Shown: positions 48,410 to 58,449, numbered from the stretch's first letter. The stretch is 64,000 bases of DNA from Phytobacter ursingii (GCA_901456055.1 CABDWT010000004.1:744001-808000); one strand, 5' to 3'. The notes: generated from the sequence alone by a model not told the origin. Numbers and translations are program-made.

Positions 48410-50668
48410 ATGAGCGATATGGCAGAGCGCCTTGCGCTACATGAATTTACGGAAAACGCGTATCTGAACTATTCCATGTACGTCATCATGGACCGTGCGT
48501 TGCCGTTTATCGGTGATGGCCTGAAACCTGTTCAGCGTCGCATTGTTTACGCTATGTCTGAATTGGGGCTGAGTGCCAGCGCCAAATTCAAAAAATCCGC
48601 CCGTACCGTGGGCGACGTATTGGGTAAATATCACCCGCATGGCGACAGCGCCTGTTACGAAGCCATGGTTTTAATGGCACAGCCGTTCTCTTACCGTTAT
48701 CCGCTGGTTGACGGGCAGGGGAACTGGGGCGCGCCGGACGATCCGAAATCCTTCGCCGCAATGCGTTATACCGAATCCCGTTTGTCTAAATACGCAGAAG
48801 TGCTGCTGGGGGAACTGGGGCAGGGTACGGCGGATTGGGTACCGAACTTTGACGGCACGTTGCAGGAGCCGAAGATGCTCCCTGCGCGCCTGCCAAACAT
48901 TCTGCTCAACGGCACCACCGGCATTGCGGTAGGGATGGCGACCGATATTCCACCGCATAACCTGCGCGAAGTGGCAAAAGCGGCTATAGCCCTGATTGAA
49001 CAACCGAAAACCACCCTTGACCAGTTGCTGGATATCGTCCAGGGGCCGGATTATCCGACCGAAGCGGAAATCATCACGTCGCGAACTGAGATCCGTAAAA
49101 TTTACGAGAACGGGCGTGGTTCCGTGCGGATGCGTGCGGTGTGGAAAAAAGAAGACGGCGCCGTGGTGATTACTGCGCTGCCGCACCAGGTTTCCGGTGC
49201 GCGCGTACTCGAACAAATTGCCGCCCAGATGCGCAACAAAAAGCTGCCAATGGTGGATGACCTGCGCGATGAGTCCGACCACGAAAACCCGACCCGTCTG
49301 GTGATTGTGCCGCGCTCCAACCGCGTGGATATGGAGCAGGTGATGAATCACCTGTTTGCCACCACCGATCTGGAAAAAAGCTACCGCATTAACCTGAACA
49401 TGATCGGTCTGGATGGTCGCCCGGCGGTGAAAAACCTGCTGGAAATTCTCACCGAATGGCTGACATTCCGTCGCGATACGGTACGTCGCCGCCTGAATTA
49501 CCGTCTGGAGAAAGTGCTCAAGCGCCTGCATATCCTTGAAGGTCTGCTGGTGGCCTTCCTCAATATTGACGAAGTGATTCATATTATTCGCACCGAAGAT
49601 GAGCCGAAGCCGGTTCTGATGTCGCGGTTTGGCATCAGCGAGACCCAGGCCGAAGCCATCCTCGAACTGAAATTGCGCCACCTCGCCAAACTCGAAGAGA
49701 TGAAAATTCGCGGTGAGCAGGACGAGCTGGCAAAAGAGCGCGATCAACTGCAGGCTATCCTTGCCTCTGAGCGCAAGATGAACAATCTGCTCAAGAAAGA
49801 GCTGCAGGCGGATTCTGATGCTTTTGGCGACGACCGCCGTTCACCGCTGCATGAGCGTGAAGAAGCGAAGGCGATGAACGAACACGATATGCAGCCGTCT
49901 GAGCCGGTGACTATCGTGCTGTCGCAAATGGGTTGGGTGCGTAGCGCGAAAGGCCATGACATTGATGCGCAGGGCTTAAGTTATAAAGCGGGCGACAGCT
50001 GGAAGGCGTCGGCGAAAGGCAAGAGCAATCAGCCGGTGGTCTTCATCGACTCGACCGGGCGCAGCTACGCCATTGACCCCATTACGCTGCCTTCCGCGCG
50101 CGGGCAAGGGGAGCCGTTAACTGGTAAATTGACCCTGCCGCCGGGCGCCGTTGTTGAGCACATGGTCATGACTAACGAAGACCAGAAACTGCTGATGGCG
50201 AGCGATGCTGGCTATGGTTTTGTCTGCACGTTCAACGATCTGGTGGCGCGCAACCGTGCGGGTAAAACGCTGATCAGTCTGCCGGATAACGCCCGTGTGA
50301 TGCCGCCGCTGGAAATTGAAAACGACGCGGATATGCTGCTGGCGATCACCACGGCAGGGCGCATGCTGATGTTCCCGGTGGGCGATCTGCCGCAGTTGTC
50401 AAAAGGCAAAGGCAATAAGATCATCGGCATTCCATCGGCAGAAGCCGCAAAAGGCGAAGATGGCCTGGCGCATCTCTATCTGCTGCCGCCGCAGAGCACG
50501 CTGACGATTCATGTGGGTAAACGTAAAATCAAACTGCGCCCGGAAGAACTGCAGAAAGTGCAGGGGGAACGTGGTCGTCGTGGGACACTGATGCGCGGGT
50601 TACAGCGTATCGACCGCGTGGAGATTGATTCGCCGTCCCGCCCCAGCGCCGGAAACAGCGAAGAGTAA
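48410..50668 (+). CDS. parC: DNA topoisomerase IV subunit A
   Basis: A 752-residue protein, as in E. coli. The DNA-cleaving Tyr lies in [11 protein letters not shown] (residue 120 by count). The quinolone-determining region [15 protein letters not shown] has Ser80 and Glu84 unchanged. The C-terminal DNA-wrapping domain (about 490-740, with repeated GxG blades such as [20 protein letters not shown]) follows. With ParE it decatenates daughter chromosomes. parE lies 14 kb away on the same strand, separated by the accessory region. Confidence 0.98.
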   Translation: MSDMAERLALHEFTENAYLNYSMYVIMDRALPFIGDGLKPVQRRIVYAMSELGLSASAKFKKSARTVGDVLGKYHPHGDSACYEAMVLMAQPFSYRYPLVDGQGNWGAPDDPKSFAAMRYTESRLSKYAEVLLGELGQGTADWVPNFDGTLQEPKMLPARLPNILLNGTTGIAVGMATDIPPHNLREVAKAAIALIEQPKTTLDQLLDIVQGPDYPTEAEIITSRTEIRKIYENGRGSVRMRAVWKKEDGAVVITALPHQVSGARVLEQIAAQMRNKKLPMVDDLRDESDHENPTRLVIVPRSNRVDMEQVMNHLFATTDLEKSYRINLNMIGLDGRPAVKNLLEILTEWLTFRRDTVRRRLNYRLEKVLKRLHILEGLLVAFLNIDEVIHIIRTEDEPKPVLMSRFGISETQAEAILELKLRHLAKLEEMKIRGEQDELAKERDQLQAILASERKMNNLLKKELQADSDAFGDDRRSPLHEREEAKAMNEHDMQPSEPVTIVLSQMGWVRSAKGHDIDAQGLSYKAGDSWKASAKGKSNQPVVFIDSTGRSYAIDPITLPSARGQGEPLTGKLTLPPGAVVEHMVMTNEDQKLLMASDAGYGFVCTFNDLVARNRAGKTLISLPDNARVMPPLEIENDADMLLAITTAGRMLMFPVGDLPQLSKGKGNKIIGIPSAEAAKGEDGLAHLYLLPPQSTLTIHVGKRKIKLRPEELQKVQGERGRRGTLMRGLQRIDRVEIDSPSRPSAGNSEE

Positions 50669-50677
50669 CCGTTCTGC

Positions 50678-50720
50678 ATTCATCCCCCGCTCATCCGTGG
50701 GGGAATGACGAATTTTTCCC
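50678..50720 (+). terminator. Probable terminator of parC
   Basis: CATCCCCC pairs with GGGGGAATG around a ten-base loop, followed a few bases later by AATTTTTCC, just after the parC stop. A plausible Rho-independent terminator with an imperfect spacing of the T-run. Confidence 0.6.
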
Positions 50721-50842
50721 GTAAAAGCGTTGTTTATTCCAGAGTTGCGATTAACAATACGTTTTTACGCCCCCGCATCTAACCCGGCCTGAGTGTTGCA
50801 GGCTAGTGTTTATGCACATAGGGATGGGTTTTCGAGGTAGCT

Positions 50843-51580
50843 ATGCTATTTATTGTTCGCTTCATTATCGTTGTTATTTATTCCATTCTGGTGTGTGTCT
50901 TTGGTTCTCTTTACTGCCTGTTCAGCCCGCGTAATCCGAAGCATGTTGCTACCTTCGGGCATATGTTCGGCCGACTGGCGCCGGTATTCGGCTTAAAGGT
51001 TGAAAAGCGTTTCCCGCAGGGTTACCAGCAGCATGGCAAGGCTATCTATATCGCGAATCACCAGAACAACTACGATATGGTCACCGCGTCTAACATCGTG
51101 CAACCCCCTACCGTCACCGTCGGCAAAAAGAGCCTGCTGTGGGTGCCGTTTTTTGGTTTGCTTTACTGGTTAACGGGTAATCTGCTGATTGATCGTAATA
51201 ACCGGGCAAAAGCGCACGGTACCATCGCCCAGGTGGTGAAGCATATTCAGAAACGCAATATTTCTGTCTGGATGTTCCCGGAAGGGACCCGAAGCCGTGG
51301 GCGTGGTTTACTCCCATTTAAAACGGGCGCGTTCCACGCGGCTATCGCCGCAGGTGTGCCGATCATCCCGGTTTGTGTGTCTGGTACGTCGAATAAAATC
51401 AATCTTAACCGCCTGAAAAACGGGCTGGTAATTGTGGAAATGCTGCCGCCAATTGATACCACCGGTTACGGTAAAGATCAGATTCGTGAACTGGCCGCGC
51501 GTTGCCATGAGCTGATGAAAACGAAAATCGATGAGCTGGACAAAGAAGTGGCTGAGCGCGAGGCCACGGGACGGGTCTAA
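50843..51580 (+). CDS. plsC: 1-acyl-sn-glycerol-3-phosphate acyltransferase PlsC
   Basis: A 245-residue inner-membrane enzyme that adds the second acyl chain to lysophosphatidate. An N-terminal membrane helix (about residues 3-25) is followed by the catalytic NHQNNYDMV (the HX4D motif, about 73) and the glycerol-phosphate-binding FPEGTRSRG (about 145). Lies between parC and ftsP, as in K-12. PlsY, encoded further left, makes its substrate. Confidence 0.97.
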   Translation: MLFIVRFIIVVIYSILVCVFGSLYCLFSPRNPKHVATFGHMFGRLAPVFGLKVEKRFPQGYQQHGKAIYIANHQNNYDMVTASNIVQPPTVTVGKKSLLWVPFFGLLYWLTGNLLIDRNNRAKAHGTIAQVVKHIQKRNISVWMFPEGTRSRGRGLLPFKTGAFHAAIAAGVPIIPVCVSGTSNKINLNRLKNGLVIVEMLPPIDTTGYGKDQIRELAARCHELMKTKIDELDKEVAEREATGRV

Positions 51581-51649
51581 TCCTTTTGCTATATTGATGC
51601 CGGGAAATGATTTCCCGCGCGGTTTATTCAGTTTTTACACGGAGCAACT

Positions 51650-53062
51650 ATGTCACTCAGTCGGCGTCAATTTATCCAGGTATCCGGAGCTGCATTCTGT
51701 GCAGGCGCGATACCGCTGAGGGCGAACGCCGCCGGGCAGCAACCGCCGCTACCGATACCTCCGTTAATTGAATCCCGTCGCGGGCAGCCCCTTTTCCTGA
51801 CACTCCAGCGTGCGCACTGGTCATTTGCCACCGGAACGCGCGCTCAGGTCTGGGGAGTAAACGGGCGTTATCTTGGGCCGACGATTCGGGTCTGGAGCGG
51901 CGATGACGTCAAAATGATTTACAGTAACCGCCTGGCGGAAAATGTCTCCATGACGGTGAGCGGGCTGCAGGTGCCCGGGCCATTAATTGGCGGCGCCGCG
52001 CGGATGATGACCGCGAATAACGACTGGGCGCCTGTGTTGCCGATTCGGCAAAGTGCCGCCACGCTCTGGTATCACGCCAACACGCCAAACCGTACCGCAC
52101 AGCAGGTTTACAATGGCCTCGCCGGAATGTGGCTGGTGGAAGATGACGTCAGTAAATCTCTGCCTATCCCGAACCATTACGGTGTGGATGATTTTCCGAT
52201 CATTATCCAGGATAAACGGCTGGATAATTTTGGTACGCCGGAATACAGCGAGCCAGGCAGCGGCGGCTTCGTGGGCGATACCCTGATGGTCAACGGCGCG
52301 CAAAGTCCGTTTGTCGAAGTGTCGCGCGGCTGGGTACGTTTACGTCTGCTGAATGCCTCCAATTCACGTCGTTATCAGTTGCAGATGAGCGACGGACGTC
52401 CTCTGCACGTGATCTCCGGCGATCAGGGCTTTTTGCCGGTTCCGGTGTCGATCAAGCAACTGGCGCTGGCGCCGGGTGAGCGGCGCGAAGTCCTGATTGA
52501 TATGACCAATGGTGATGAGGTTTCGGTTACCTGCGGTGAAGCCGCTGGCATCATGGATCGTCTGCGGGGCTTTTTTGAGCCCTCCAGTATTTTGATTTCC
52601 ACCCTCGTGCTGACGCTGCGTCCTACCGGACTGTTGCCGCTGGTTACTGATACGTTGCCGATGCGGCTGTTGCCATCGGACATCATGACCGGCACACCAG
52701 TGCGTAGCCGCGATATTACGTTGGGAAGCGATCCGGGGATCAATGGGCAATTATGGGATCCGCAGCGTATCGACATTACCGCCCAGCAGGGCTCATGGGA
52801 GCGCTGGACAGTGCGTGCTGACATGCCGCAATCGTTCCATATGGAAGGCGTACAGTTCCAGGTGCGTAACGTTAATGGCGCGATGCCGTTCCCGGAAGAC
52901 CGTGGCTGGAAAGATACCGTGTGGGTTGATGGTCAGGTGGAACTGCTGGTCTATTACGGGCAACCGTCATGGCCACATTTCCCGTTCCAGTACGGCAGTC
53001 AGACGCTGGAGATGGCGGATCGCGGGTCGATTGGTCAGTTGCTGGTGAATCCGACGGCATAA
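51650..53062 (+). CDS. ftsP: Cell-division protein FtsP (SufI)
   Basis: A 470-residue periplasmic protein with a twin-arginine signal peptide (SRRQFIQVSGAAFCAGAIP, mature start near residue 28). It has a three-domain multicopper-oxidase fold, but the copper-binding His clusters are not conserved, as in E. coli FtsP. It protects the divisome under stress, suppresses ftsI defects and is a model Tat substrate. The gene follows plsC by 69 bases. Confidence 0.96.
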   Translation: MSLSRRQFIQVSGAAFCAGAIPLRANAAGQQPPLPIPPLIESRRGQPLFLTLQRAHWSFATGTRAQVWGVNGRYLGPTIRVWSGDDVKMIYSNRLAENVSMTVSGLQVPGPLIGGAARMMTANNDWAPVLPIRQSAATLWYHANTPNRTAQQVYNGLAGMWLVEDDVSKSLPIPNHYGVDDFPIIIQDKRLDNFGTPEYSEPGSGGFVGDTLMVNGAQSPFVEVSRGWVRLRLLNASNSRRYQLQMSDGRPLHVISGDQGFLPVPVSIKQLALAPGERREVLIDMTNGDEVSVTCGEAAGIMDRLRGFFEPSSILISTLVLTLRPTGLLPLVTDTLPMRLLPSDIMTGTPVRSRDITLGSDPGINGQLWDPQRIDITAQQGSWERWTVRADMPQSFHMEGVQFQVRNVNGAMPFPEDRGWKDTVWVDGQVELLVYYGQPSWPHFPFQYGSQTLEMADRGSIGQLLVNPTA

Positions 53063-53182
53063 TCCCCCTCTCTCCACAGGGGAAAGGGAGAAAACCATAC
53101 CGTAGCCCAGGTAAGCGAAGCGCCGCCGGGGCGAGGGGGAAAGCCCCACACATATTCCTTCATTTCATGTATTGATCCAGCG

Positions 53183-53188
53183 TATAAT
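53183..53188 (+). promoter_or_regulatory. Probable -10 element of ygiQ
   Basis: A perfect TATAAT 45 bases before the ygiQ start; no convincing -35 at 17 bases, so only the -10 is called. The preceding 100 bases hold a REP-like palindromic stretch after ftsP. Confidence 0.45.
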
Positions 53189-53233
53189 CCACGCCCTTTG
53201 TTTATTTTTTTGCCACTTTTTTTTGGAAGCAAG

Positions 53234-55507
53234 ATGAGCGCAATATCCCTGATCCAGCCGGATCGTGACCTTTTTTCATGGCCCCAGTATTGGGCGGCCT
53301 GCTTTGGTCCGGCTCCGTTTTTACCTATGTCCCGCGATGAAATGGATCAACTTGGCTGGGATAGCTGCGACATCATTCTGGTCACCGGCGATGCGTATGT
53401 CGATCACCCGAGCTTCGGTATGGCGATCTGTGGGCGTATGCTCGAAGCCCAGGGTTTCCGTGTTGGCATCATTGCCCAGCCGGACTGGAACAGCAAAGAC
53501 GACTTTATGCGTCTGGGGAAACCCAACCTGTTCTTCGGCGTGACCGCAGGTAACATGGACTCGATGATCAACCGTTATACGGCGGATCGTAAACTGCGCC
53601 ATGATGATGCTTACACCCCGGATAACGTGGCGGGTAAACGTCCGGATCGTGCGACGCTCGCGTATACCCAGCGCTGCAAAGAAGCCTGGAAAGAGGTGCC
53701 GGTTATTCTCGGTGGCATTGAAGCGAGCCTGCGCCGTACCGCCCATTACGATTACTGGTCCGATACCGTGCGTCGTTCAGTGCTGGTGGATTCCAAAGCC
53801 GACATGCTGATGTTCGGTAACGGCGAGCGTCCGCTGGTGGAAGTGGCGCATCGCCTGGCACAGGGCGAGCCCATCTCAGAGATTCGCGATGTCCGTAATA
53901 CCGCGATCATGGTGAAAGAAGCGCTGCCAGGCTGGAGCGGCGTGGATTCACGTATTATTGATATGCCGGGTAAAATCGACCCCATTCCGCATCCGTATGG
54001 TGAAGATTTACCGTGCGCGGATAATAAACCTGTCGAACCGAAGAAAGCCGAAGCGAAAGCGGTTGTTGTTCAACCGCCGCGTCCGAAACCGTGGGAAAAA
54101 ACCTACGTGCTGCTGCCCTCCTTTGAGAAGGTCAAAAGCGACAAAGTACTGTATGCCCATGCTTCGCGTATTTTGCATCATGAAACCAACCCCGGCTGTG
54201 CTCGCGCACTGATGCAAAAACATGGCGATCGCTACATCTGGATTAACCCGCCAGCCATCCCACTTTCTACCGAAGAGATGGACAGTGTTTTTGCCCTGCC
54301 GTACAAGCGCGTTCCACATCCGGCCTACGGTAACAGCCGTATTCCGGCGTACGAAATGATCCGTTTCTCAATCAATATCATGCGTGGCTGCTTTGGTGGT
54401 TGCTCCTTCTGTTCAATCACTGAACATGAAGGACGCATTATTCAGAGCCGTTCGGAAGATTCGATCATTAATGAGATCGAAGCAATTCGCGACACAGTTC
54501 CGGGCTTTACCGGCGTTATTTCCGATCTGGGTGGCCCGACGGCCAACATGTACATGCTGCGCTGTAAGTCGCCGCGCGCGGAACAAACCTGCCGTCGTTT
54601 GTCGTGTGTTTATCCGGATATCTGCCAGCACATGGATACCAACCATGAGCCGACGATCAATTTATACCGCCGTGCGCGCGATCTGAAAGGCATCAAAAAA
54701 ATCCTGATCGCATCCGGGGTACGTTACGACATCGCTGTAGAAGATCCGCGTTATATCAAAGAGCTGGCAACTCACCACGTGGGTGGCTATCTGAAGATTG
54801 CGCCGGAACATACCGAAGAAGGGCCGCTGTCGAAGATGATGAAGCCGGGCATGGGCAGCTATGACCGTTTCAAAGAGCTGTTTGATACCTTCTCTAAACA
54901 GGCCGGTAAAGAGCAGTATTTGATCCCGTACTTTATCTCTGCGCACCCGGGTACGCGTGATGAAGATATGGTTAACCTGGCGCTGTGGCTCAAACGGCAC
55001 CGTTTCCGCCTCGACCAGGTGCAGAATTTCTATCCGTCTCCGCTCGCCAACTCGACGACCATGTATTACACGGGGAAAAACCCGCTCGGTAAGATTGGCT
55101 ATAAGAGTGAAGATGTGGTGGTGCCGAAGGGCGATAAACAGCGTCGTCTGCATAAAGCGCTGCTGCGCTATCACGATCCGGCGAACTGGCCGATGATCCG
55201 CCAGGCGCTGGAAGAGATGGGTAAAAAGCACCTGATTGGTTCACGTCGCGATTGCCTGGTCCCCGCTCCGACGCTGGATGAAATGCGTGAAGCGCGCCGC
55301 CAGAATCGTAATACCCGCCCGGCGCTGACTAAGCACACGCCGATTGCTCATCAGCGTCAGAATGGCTCCCCACGCAGCGAAACCGCAACGCGCGGCGCTG
55401 TGAGAAAGGGTGCGGTGAAAAGTGAAACGGTGAAGAGTGGTGCGGTGAAAAGCAGCGTAATGAAAAACGATAACGCGAAAAAAGCGGTAAAGCGTAAGGC
55501 GGGTTAA
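53234..55507 (+). CDS. ygiQ: Radical SAM protein YgiQ
   Basis: A 757-residue protein of the UPF0313 radical SAM family. The cluster motif is visible as [19 protein letters not shown] (three Cys, about residues 380-387), with a B12-binding-like N-terminal region (about 1-220). The body is nearly identical to K-12 YgiQ (739 residues), but the C-terminal tail is replaced by a basic low-complexity stretch of pentapeptide repeats ([15 protein letters not shown]). The start [20 protein letters not shown] follows GGAAGCAAG. The biochemical role is not known to me; the protein is strongly conserved. Confidence 0.93.
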   Translation: MSAISLIQPDRDLFSWPQYWAACFGPAPFLPMSRDEMDQLGWDSCDIILVTGDAYVDHPSFGMAICGRMLEAQGFRVGIIAQPDWNSKDDFMRLGKPNLFFGVTAGNMDSMINRYTADRKLRHDDAYTPDNVAGKRPDRATLAYTQRCKEAWKEVPVILGGIEASLRRTAHYDYWSDTVRRSVLVDSKADMLMFGNGERPLVEVAHRLAQGEPISEIRDVRNTAIMVKEALPGWSGVDSRIIDMPGKIDPIPHPYGEDLPCADNKPVEPKKAEAKAVVVQPPRPKPWEKTYVLLPSFEKVKSDKVLYAHASRILHHETNPGCARALMQKHGDRYIWINPPAIPLSTEEMDSVFALPYKRVPHPAYGNSRIPAYEMIRFSINIMRGCFGGCSFCSITEHEGRIIQSRSEDSIINEIEAIRDTVPGFTGVISDLGGPTANMYMLRCKSPRAEQTCRRLSCVYPDICQHMDTNHEPTINLYRRARDLKGIKKILIASGVRYDIAVEDPRYIKELATHHVGGYLKIAPEHTEEGPLSKMMKPGMGSYDRFKELFDTFSKQAGKEQYLIPYFISAHPGTRDEDMVNLALWLKRHRFRLDQVQNFYPSPLANSTTMYYTGKNPLGKIGYKSEDVVVPKGDKQRRLHKALLRYHDPANWPMIRQALEEMGKKHLIGSRRDCLVPAPTLDEMREARRQNRNTRPALTKHTPIAHQRQNGSPRSETATRGAVRKGAVKSETVKSGAVKSSVMKNDNAKKAVKRKAG
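55400..55474 (+). repeat. 15-bp tandem repeats in the 3' end of ygiQ
   Basis: Units beginning GTGAAAAGTGAAACG, GTGAAGAGTGGTGCG and GTGAAAAGCAGCGTA follow one another in frame and are flanked by more degenerate copies. They encode VKSxx pentapeptides. A longer identity with a 30-base period is also visible (TGCGGTGAAAAG at 55411 and 55441). Slippage in such a repeat explains length variation of this tail. Confidence 0.75.
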
Positions 55508-55520
55508 CTGCGGTCTGATG

Positions 55521-55750
55521 CCCTCACCCTAACCCTCTCCCACAGGGAGAGGGAACATGTGCTGCATGTGGGAGAGGTGCCAGCATTCCGCCATTTCCGA
55601 TTGGGAGAGGTCTCTGGCTTTTCTCCCTCTCCCACAGGGAGAGGGAACATGTGTTGCATGTGGGAGAGGTGCCAGCATTCCGCCATTTCCGATTGGGAGA
55701 GGTCTCTGGCTTTTCTCCCTCTCCCTCAGGGAGAGGGCTGGGATGAGGGT
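55521..55750. repeat. 92-bp tandem repeat with palindromic REP-type ends
   Basis: Two nearly identical 92-base units (55533-55624 and 55625-55716; I see one difference, CTGCATG versus TTGCATG) are followed by the first 21 bases of a third, which differs at one base. Each unit starts with CCCTCTCCCACAGGGAGAGGG, a hairpin. The outer ends, CCCTCACCCTAACCCTCTCC at left and the reverse of CACCCTCATCCCAGCCCTC at right, face each other. Such CCCTCACCCTAACCCTCTCC elements are known dispersed palindromic repeats in enterobacteria. Confidence 0.85.
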
Positions 55751-56259
55751 GAACTGGCGGCACTTTTCTCCGCCGCTTTATCGCTTAACGCTTCCTGCTG
55801 CCGCTCGCGGTTATACTCTTTAATCCCCTGATATAAGCTCTGGGTTTCATTGACGATGTCGTCAATGAGCCAGCGTCCATTTTCATCCACCAGCGAGAGC
55901 GTCTGTGTCACGGTCTCCGGCCCGTCGCTGAATGGGCGGAAGCGGACCACGGCGTCAACGTGCTGGCCATCATGGGGCACGATATCGACCTGTTCCAGCA
56001 CCAGATTGTCATAATCCTGGCAATTGCAGATAGGATCGTAATTCAGATAGCCCACATCCCCCTCAGCCGTCAGCCGCTGATCTTCGGCGACTTCTTTCAT
56101 GAGCCGACTGGAAATCACCTGATCTTTACCGGAAGCATCAAAAATAACGCCGGCTTGATTATCCTTATAGTGCTGATAGAGCAATTCCACGCTACGCTGA
56201 GGTGACTCAGCAAACGCGGGAAAGCTGCAAATAAAAAGCAATACCAATAGTTTTCGCAT
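55726..56259 (-). CDS. yqhG: DUF3828 periplasmic protein, YqhG-like
   Basis: A 177-residue protein with a signal peptide (MRKLLVLLFICSFPAFA, cleavage before ESPQ). A single DUF3828-type domain follows: VELLYQHYKDNQAG, GYLNYDPICNCQDYDNLVLEQVDI, then VVRFRPFSDGPETVTQTLSLVDENGRWLIDDIV. K-12 YqhG, between dkgA and ygiQ as here, carries a related N-terminal half but is longer as I recall. The last residues, SAASSPSSQPSP, are encoded by the palindromic repeat, so the original C-terminus has probably been lost. The start nine codons further up would spoil the signal peptide. Function unknown. Confidence 0.78.
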   Translation of the reverse strand: MRKLLVLLFICSFPAFAESPQRSVELLYQHYKDNQAGVIFDASGKDQVISSRLMKEVAEDQRLTAEGDVGYLNYDPICNCQDYDNLVLEQVDIVPHDGQHVDAVVRFRPFSDGPETVTQTLSLVDENGRWLIDDIVNETQSLYQGIKEYNRERQQEALSDKAAEKSAASSPSSQPSP

Positions 56260-56364
56260 AGTCGATTCTTCTTGTGGGGCACTCAACCCAGAGTAGCATT
56301 GCCTTTGCGCAGGCGTAAGTCTTCATATACGAAGAGATGTTCATCTGAATTCAAGGAGCGAGTG

Positions 56365-56835
56365 ATGGCAACACGATTCTGGCCAGGTTTCGCGCTTTTA
56401 GCGCTATTACAAAGCGGGTGCGTTGCTTACACCCAGTCTCAACCCGCCCTGGAAGGGCGCCTGTTGAATAGCACAGGAAAACCCATACCTGCGGCCACTA
56501 TTACGCTGAAAAGTCATCGTCCCGGCGCCAGCACCGTGACCGATAGCAACGGTTTCTTCGCTTTTGCAGGCGAGCACGAATGGTCGTTCTTTTTACCCAT
56601 TGGGCCAATCGATAAGATTAACCTTTCCCGGTTGCTTATCAGCGCGCAGGGTCAGCAATACGATGTTTTGCTCTCGTATGGGCTGAGTGGGCCTTACGGT
56701 TCGGGGCCGTCGGAAGTGGGCGTGTTGTGTACGTTACCTCAGGCGCAACTGCCGACAGAAAAAGAGGGCACAACGCCGGAAATCTGCCAGCGTGTACCGT
56801 ATAAAAATATGCAAGCATCCCGCGCGGCAGAGTGA
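56365..56835 (+). CDS. Lipoprotein with a carboxypeptidase-regulatory-like domain
   Basis: A 156-residue protein. The signal peptide MATRFWPGFALLALLQSGC ends in a lipobox (LQSG-C), so it is lipid-anchored; the residue after the Cys is Val, which argues for the outer membrane. Residues 30-75 (LEGRLLNSTGKPIPAATITLKS ... TVTDSNGFFAFAG) follow the carboxypeptidase regulatory-like / CNA-B beta-sandwich pattern. AAGGAGCGAGTG lies directly before the ATG. It is divergent from the yqhG-like gene and convergent with the DASS transporter. I do not recognise a named homologue. Confidence 0.75.
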   Translation: MATRFWPGFALLALLQSGCVAYTQSQPALEGRLLNSTGKPIPAATITLKSHRPGASTVTDSNGFFAFAGEHEWSFFLPIGPIDKINLSRLLISAQGQQYDVLLSYGLSGPYGSGPSEVGVLCTLPQAQLPTEKEGTTPEICQRVPYKNMQASRAAE

Positions 56836-56847
56836 GACTACGCAAAT

Positions 56848-56867
56848 CAGCCCGGCCGTGAAGCCGG
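56848..56867. terminator. Bidirectional hairpin between the lipoprotein and transporter genes
   Basis: GCCCGGC and GCCGGGC form a 7-bp stem with a six-base loop (CGTGAA), located in the 46 bases between two convergent genes. No marked T-run. Confidence 0.6.
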
Positions 56868-56881
56868 GCGTAAAGGGCTAA

Positions 56882-58336
56882 TCAGTACAGCCCCAGCATT
56901 TTCCACCAGGCAAGGCCGATGACCATAAATACAGCCTGGTTGAACAGGCTGATTAAAAACCCTGTTCGCCACCAGATACCGGTTGGCACGTAACCGGCGC
57001 CAAACAGAATGGGGCCGCGTGCGTGGGTGTACTGCGTCAGTGAACAATAGAGGCTACTGGTAAACGCCAGCATCAGCGCCATCGGCGCGGCGGGAATATT
57101 CAGATGAATACCTACGCCGAGGAAGACGGCATACAGCGCGGCGATTTGCGCATTACCGCTGGCGAAAAAGTAGTGGGTGTAGAAGTAGGCCGCGTTCAAC
57201 AGCAACAGCACTATCACCCAACTGGTACCGCCCATCGCGTTACCGATACTTTCACCAATCACGCCGCCAAACCAGGTGGTGAAGCCCAGTTTTTTCAGCT
57301 GGTTTGCCATCATCAACAGCGCCGCAAACCAGATTAGTGTATCCCAGGCTCCTTTCTCGCTTTTTACATCTTCCCAGCTCAGCACTCCGGAAAGTAACAG
57401 CACCGACAGGCCGACGAAGGATGCCGTGGTCGGATCCACCCCCAGCGCATCGCCGAAGATCCACAGTATCAGCAGAAGCAAGACGGTGCCGAGCATCAGC
57501 CATTCGCCCCGGCTCATTTTCCCCATCAATGCCAGCTCACGCTGCGCCAGGACGGGCGCATCCGGGGTGTGTTTGATTTCGGGACGCGTTATCCAGTAAA
57601 CCAGTACCGGCACAATCAGCAAGGAGACCAGGCAAGGGGCCAGCGCGGCGATGAACCAGCCGCCCCAGGTCAGCGTCACCCCAGCGTTTGCCGCCAGTTT
57701 CACTGCCAGCAGGTTGCCGGTATACCCGGTCATAAACAGCGCGGCGGTGACATCGTTAACGTTGCCGATACAGGTAATGAGAAAGGTACCGATTTTGCTA
57801 CGTGATTCATCTTCCGGACGGGAGTCAAAACTGCGAGCCAGTGAGTCCGCAATAGGATAGATGACGCCACCGCAACGCGCAGTATTGCTTGGCATGGCGG
57901 GGGAGAGGATCAGGTCGGCAAACGCCAGACCGTAAGCCAGCCCCAGTGTGCGCTTACCGAGCAGGCGGATCATTTGTAGTGCGATGCGTCGGCCAAGCCC
58001 GGTTTTGATAAAACCGCGGGCGATCATAAAGGCGACGACGATAAGCCAGATAAGTGAACTGTTTAACTCACTCAGTGCCGTGAGGATAGCGCCATTGGCC
58101 GTTTTATCACCGGCGGCGTAAGTGATGGCGAACACGGTGATGCCGATGATGCCGACAGCGCCAATAGGCAGCACCTTAGCGACGATTGAGGCAATGGTCG
58201 CGACAAAGACAATGGCAGAGTGCCAGGCCTGGGCGCTGAGTCCTTCCGGGGGTGCCACCTGCCAAAGACCGGTGGCGATAACAACAATAATAATTAAAGG
58301 GAGCCATCGGACTCCTGACGTATTTTTTTCAGCCAT
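56882..58336 (-). CDS. DASS-family (SLC13) anion symporter
   Basis: A 484-residue protein with about 12 membrane helices. The family blocks are visible: MPSNTARCGGVIYPIADSLA (about 150-170), TGYTGNLLAVKLAANAG (about 205), and AFTSSLYCSLTQYTHARGPI (about 430). It belongs with CitT/TtdT-type exchangers of di- and tricarboxylates; the real anion is not decidable. The start MAEKNTSGVRWLPL was chosen because GGATGAC lies upstream; 17 more codons are open. A perfect 19-base palindrome and a CRP-like site lie 71-113 bases upstream. It is not next to catabolic genes. Confidence 0.82.
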   Translation of the reverse strand: MAEKNTSGVRWLPLIIIVVIATGLWQVAPPEGLSAQAWHSAIVFVATIASIVAKVLPIGAVGIIGITVFAITYAAGDKTANGAILTALSELNSSLIWLIVVAFMIARGFIKTGLGRRIALQMIRLLGKRTLGLAYGLAFADLILSPAMPSNTARCGGVIYPIADSLARSFDSRPEDESRSKIGTFLITCIGNVNDVTAALFMTGYTGNLLAVKLAANAGVTLTWGGWFIAALAPCLVSLLIVPVLVYWITRPEIKHTPDAPVLAQRELALMGKMSRGEWLMLGTVLLLLILWIFGDALGVDPTTASFVGLSVLLLSGVLSWEDVKSEKGAWDTLIWFAALLMMANQLKKLGFTTWFGGVIGESIGNAMGGTSWVIVLLLLNAAYFYTHYFFASGNAQIAALYAVFLGVGIHLNIPAAPMALMLAFTSSLYCSLTQYTHARGPILFGAGYVPTGIWWRTGFLISLFNQAVFMVIGLAWWKMLGLY

Positions 58337-58406
58337 AAAGTCATCCCTATACATGATGTAAATAAAACGTCGAGGAAAAATAATCAACGTGAGTAATTAT
58401 GTTGTT

Positions 58407-58425
58407 GCAGCATAAATTATGCTGC
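58407..58425. promoter_or_regulatory. Perfect palindrome upstream of the DASS transporter
   Basis: GCAGCATAA-A-TTATGCTGC, 9-bp arms with a single central base. It sits 71-89 bases before the start codon, next to a CRP-like site, and has the look of a dimeric repressor operator. No regulator gene is adjacent. Confidence 0.6.
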
Positions 58426-58433
58426 GCTACAAA

Positions 58434-58449
58434 TGTGAACAAATACACA
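58434..58449. promoter_or_regulatory. CRP-cAMP site upstream of the DASS transporter
   Basis: TGTGA-ACAAAT-ACACA matches the CRP consensus at nine of ten positions and lies about 100 bases before the transporter start. Confidence 0.6.

Noticed and set aside
48671-49747. 358-codon minus-strand frame inside parC
   Set aside because: Long but fully antisense to parC; composition (many His, Arg, Gln) is typical of a shadow frame.
55533-55737. Possible CRISPR array
   Set aside because: Only two full units, directly adjacent with no spacers and each self-complementary; this is a tandem REP-type repeat.
55559-55831. Open frames across the 92-bp tandem repeat
   Set aside because: They arise from the repeat period and are not protein-like; the repeat is a palindromic non-coding element.
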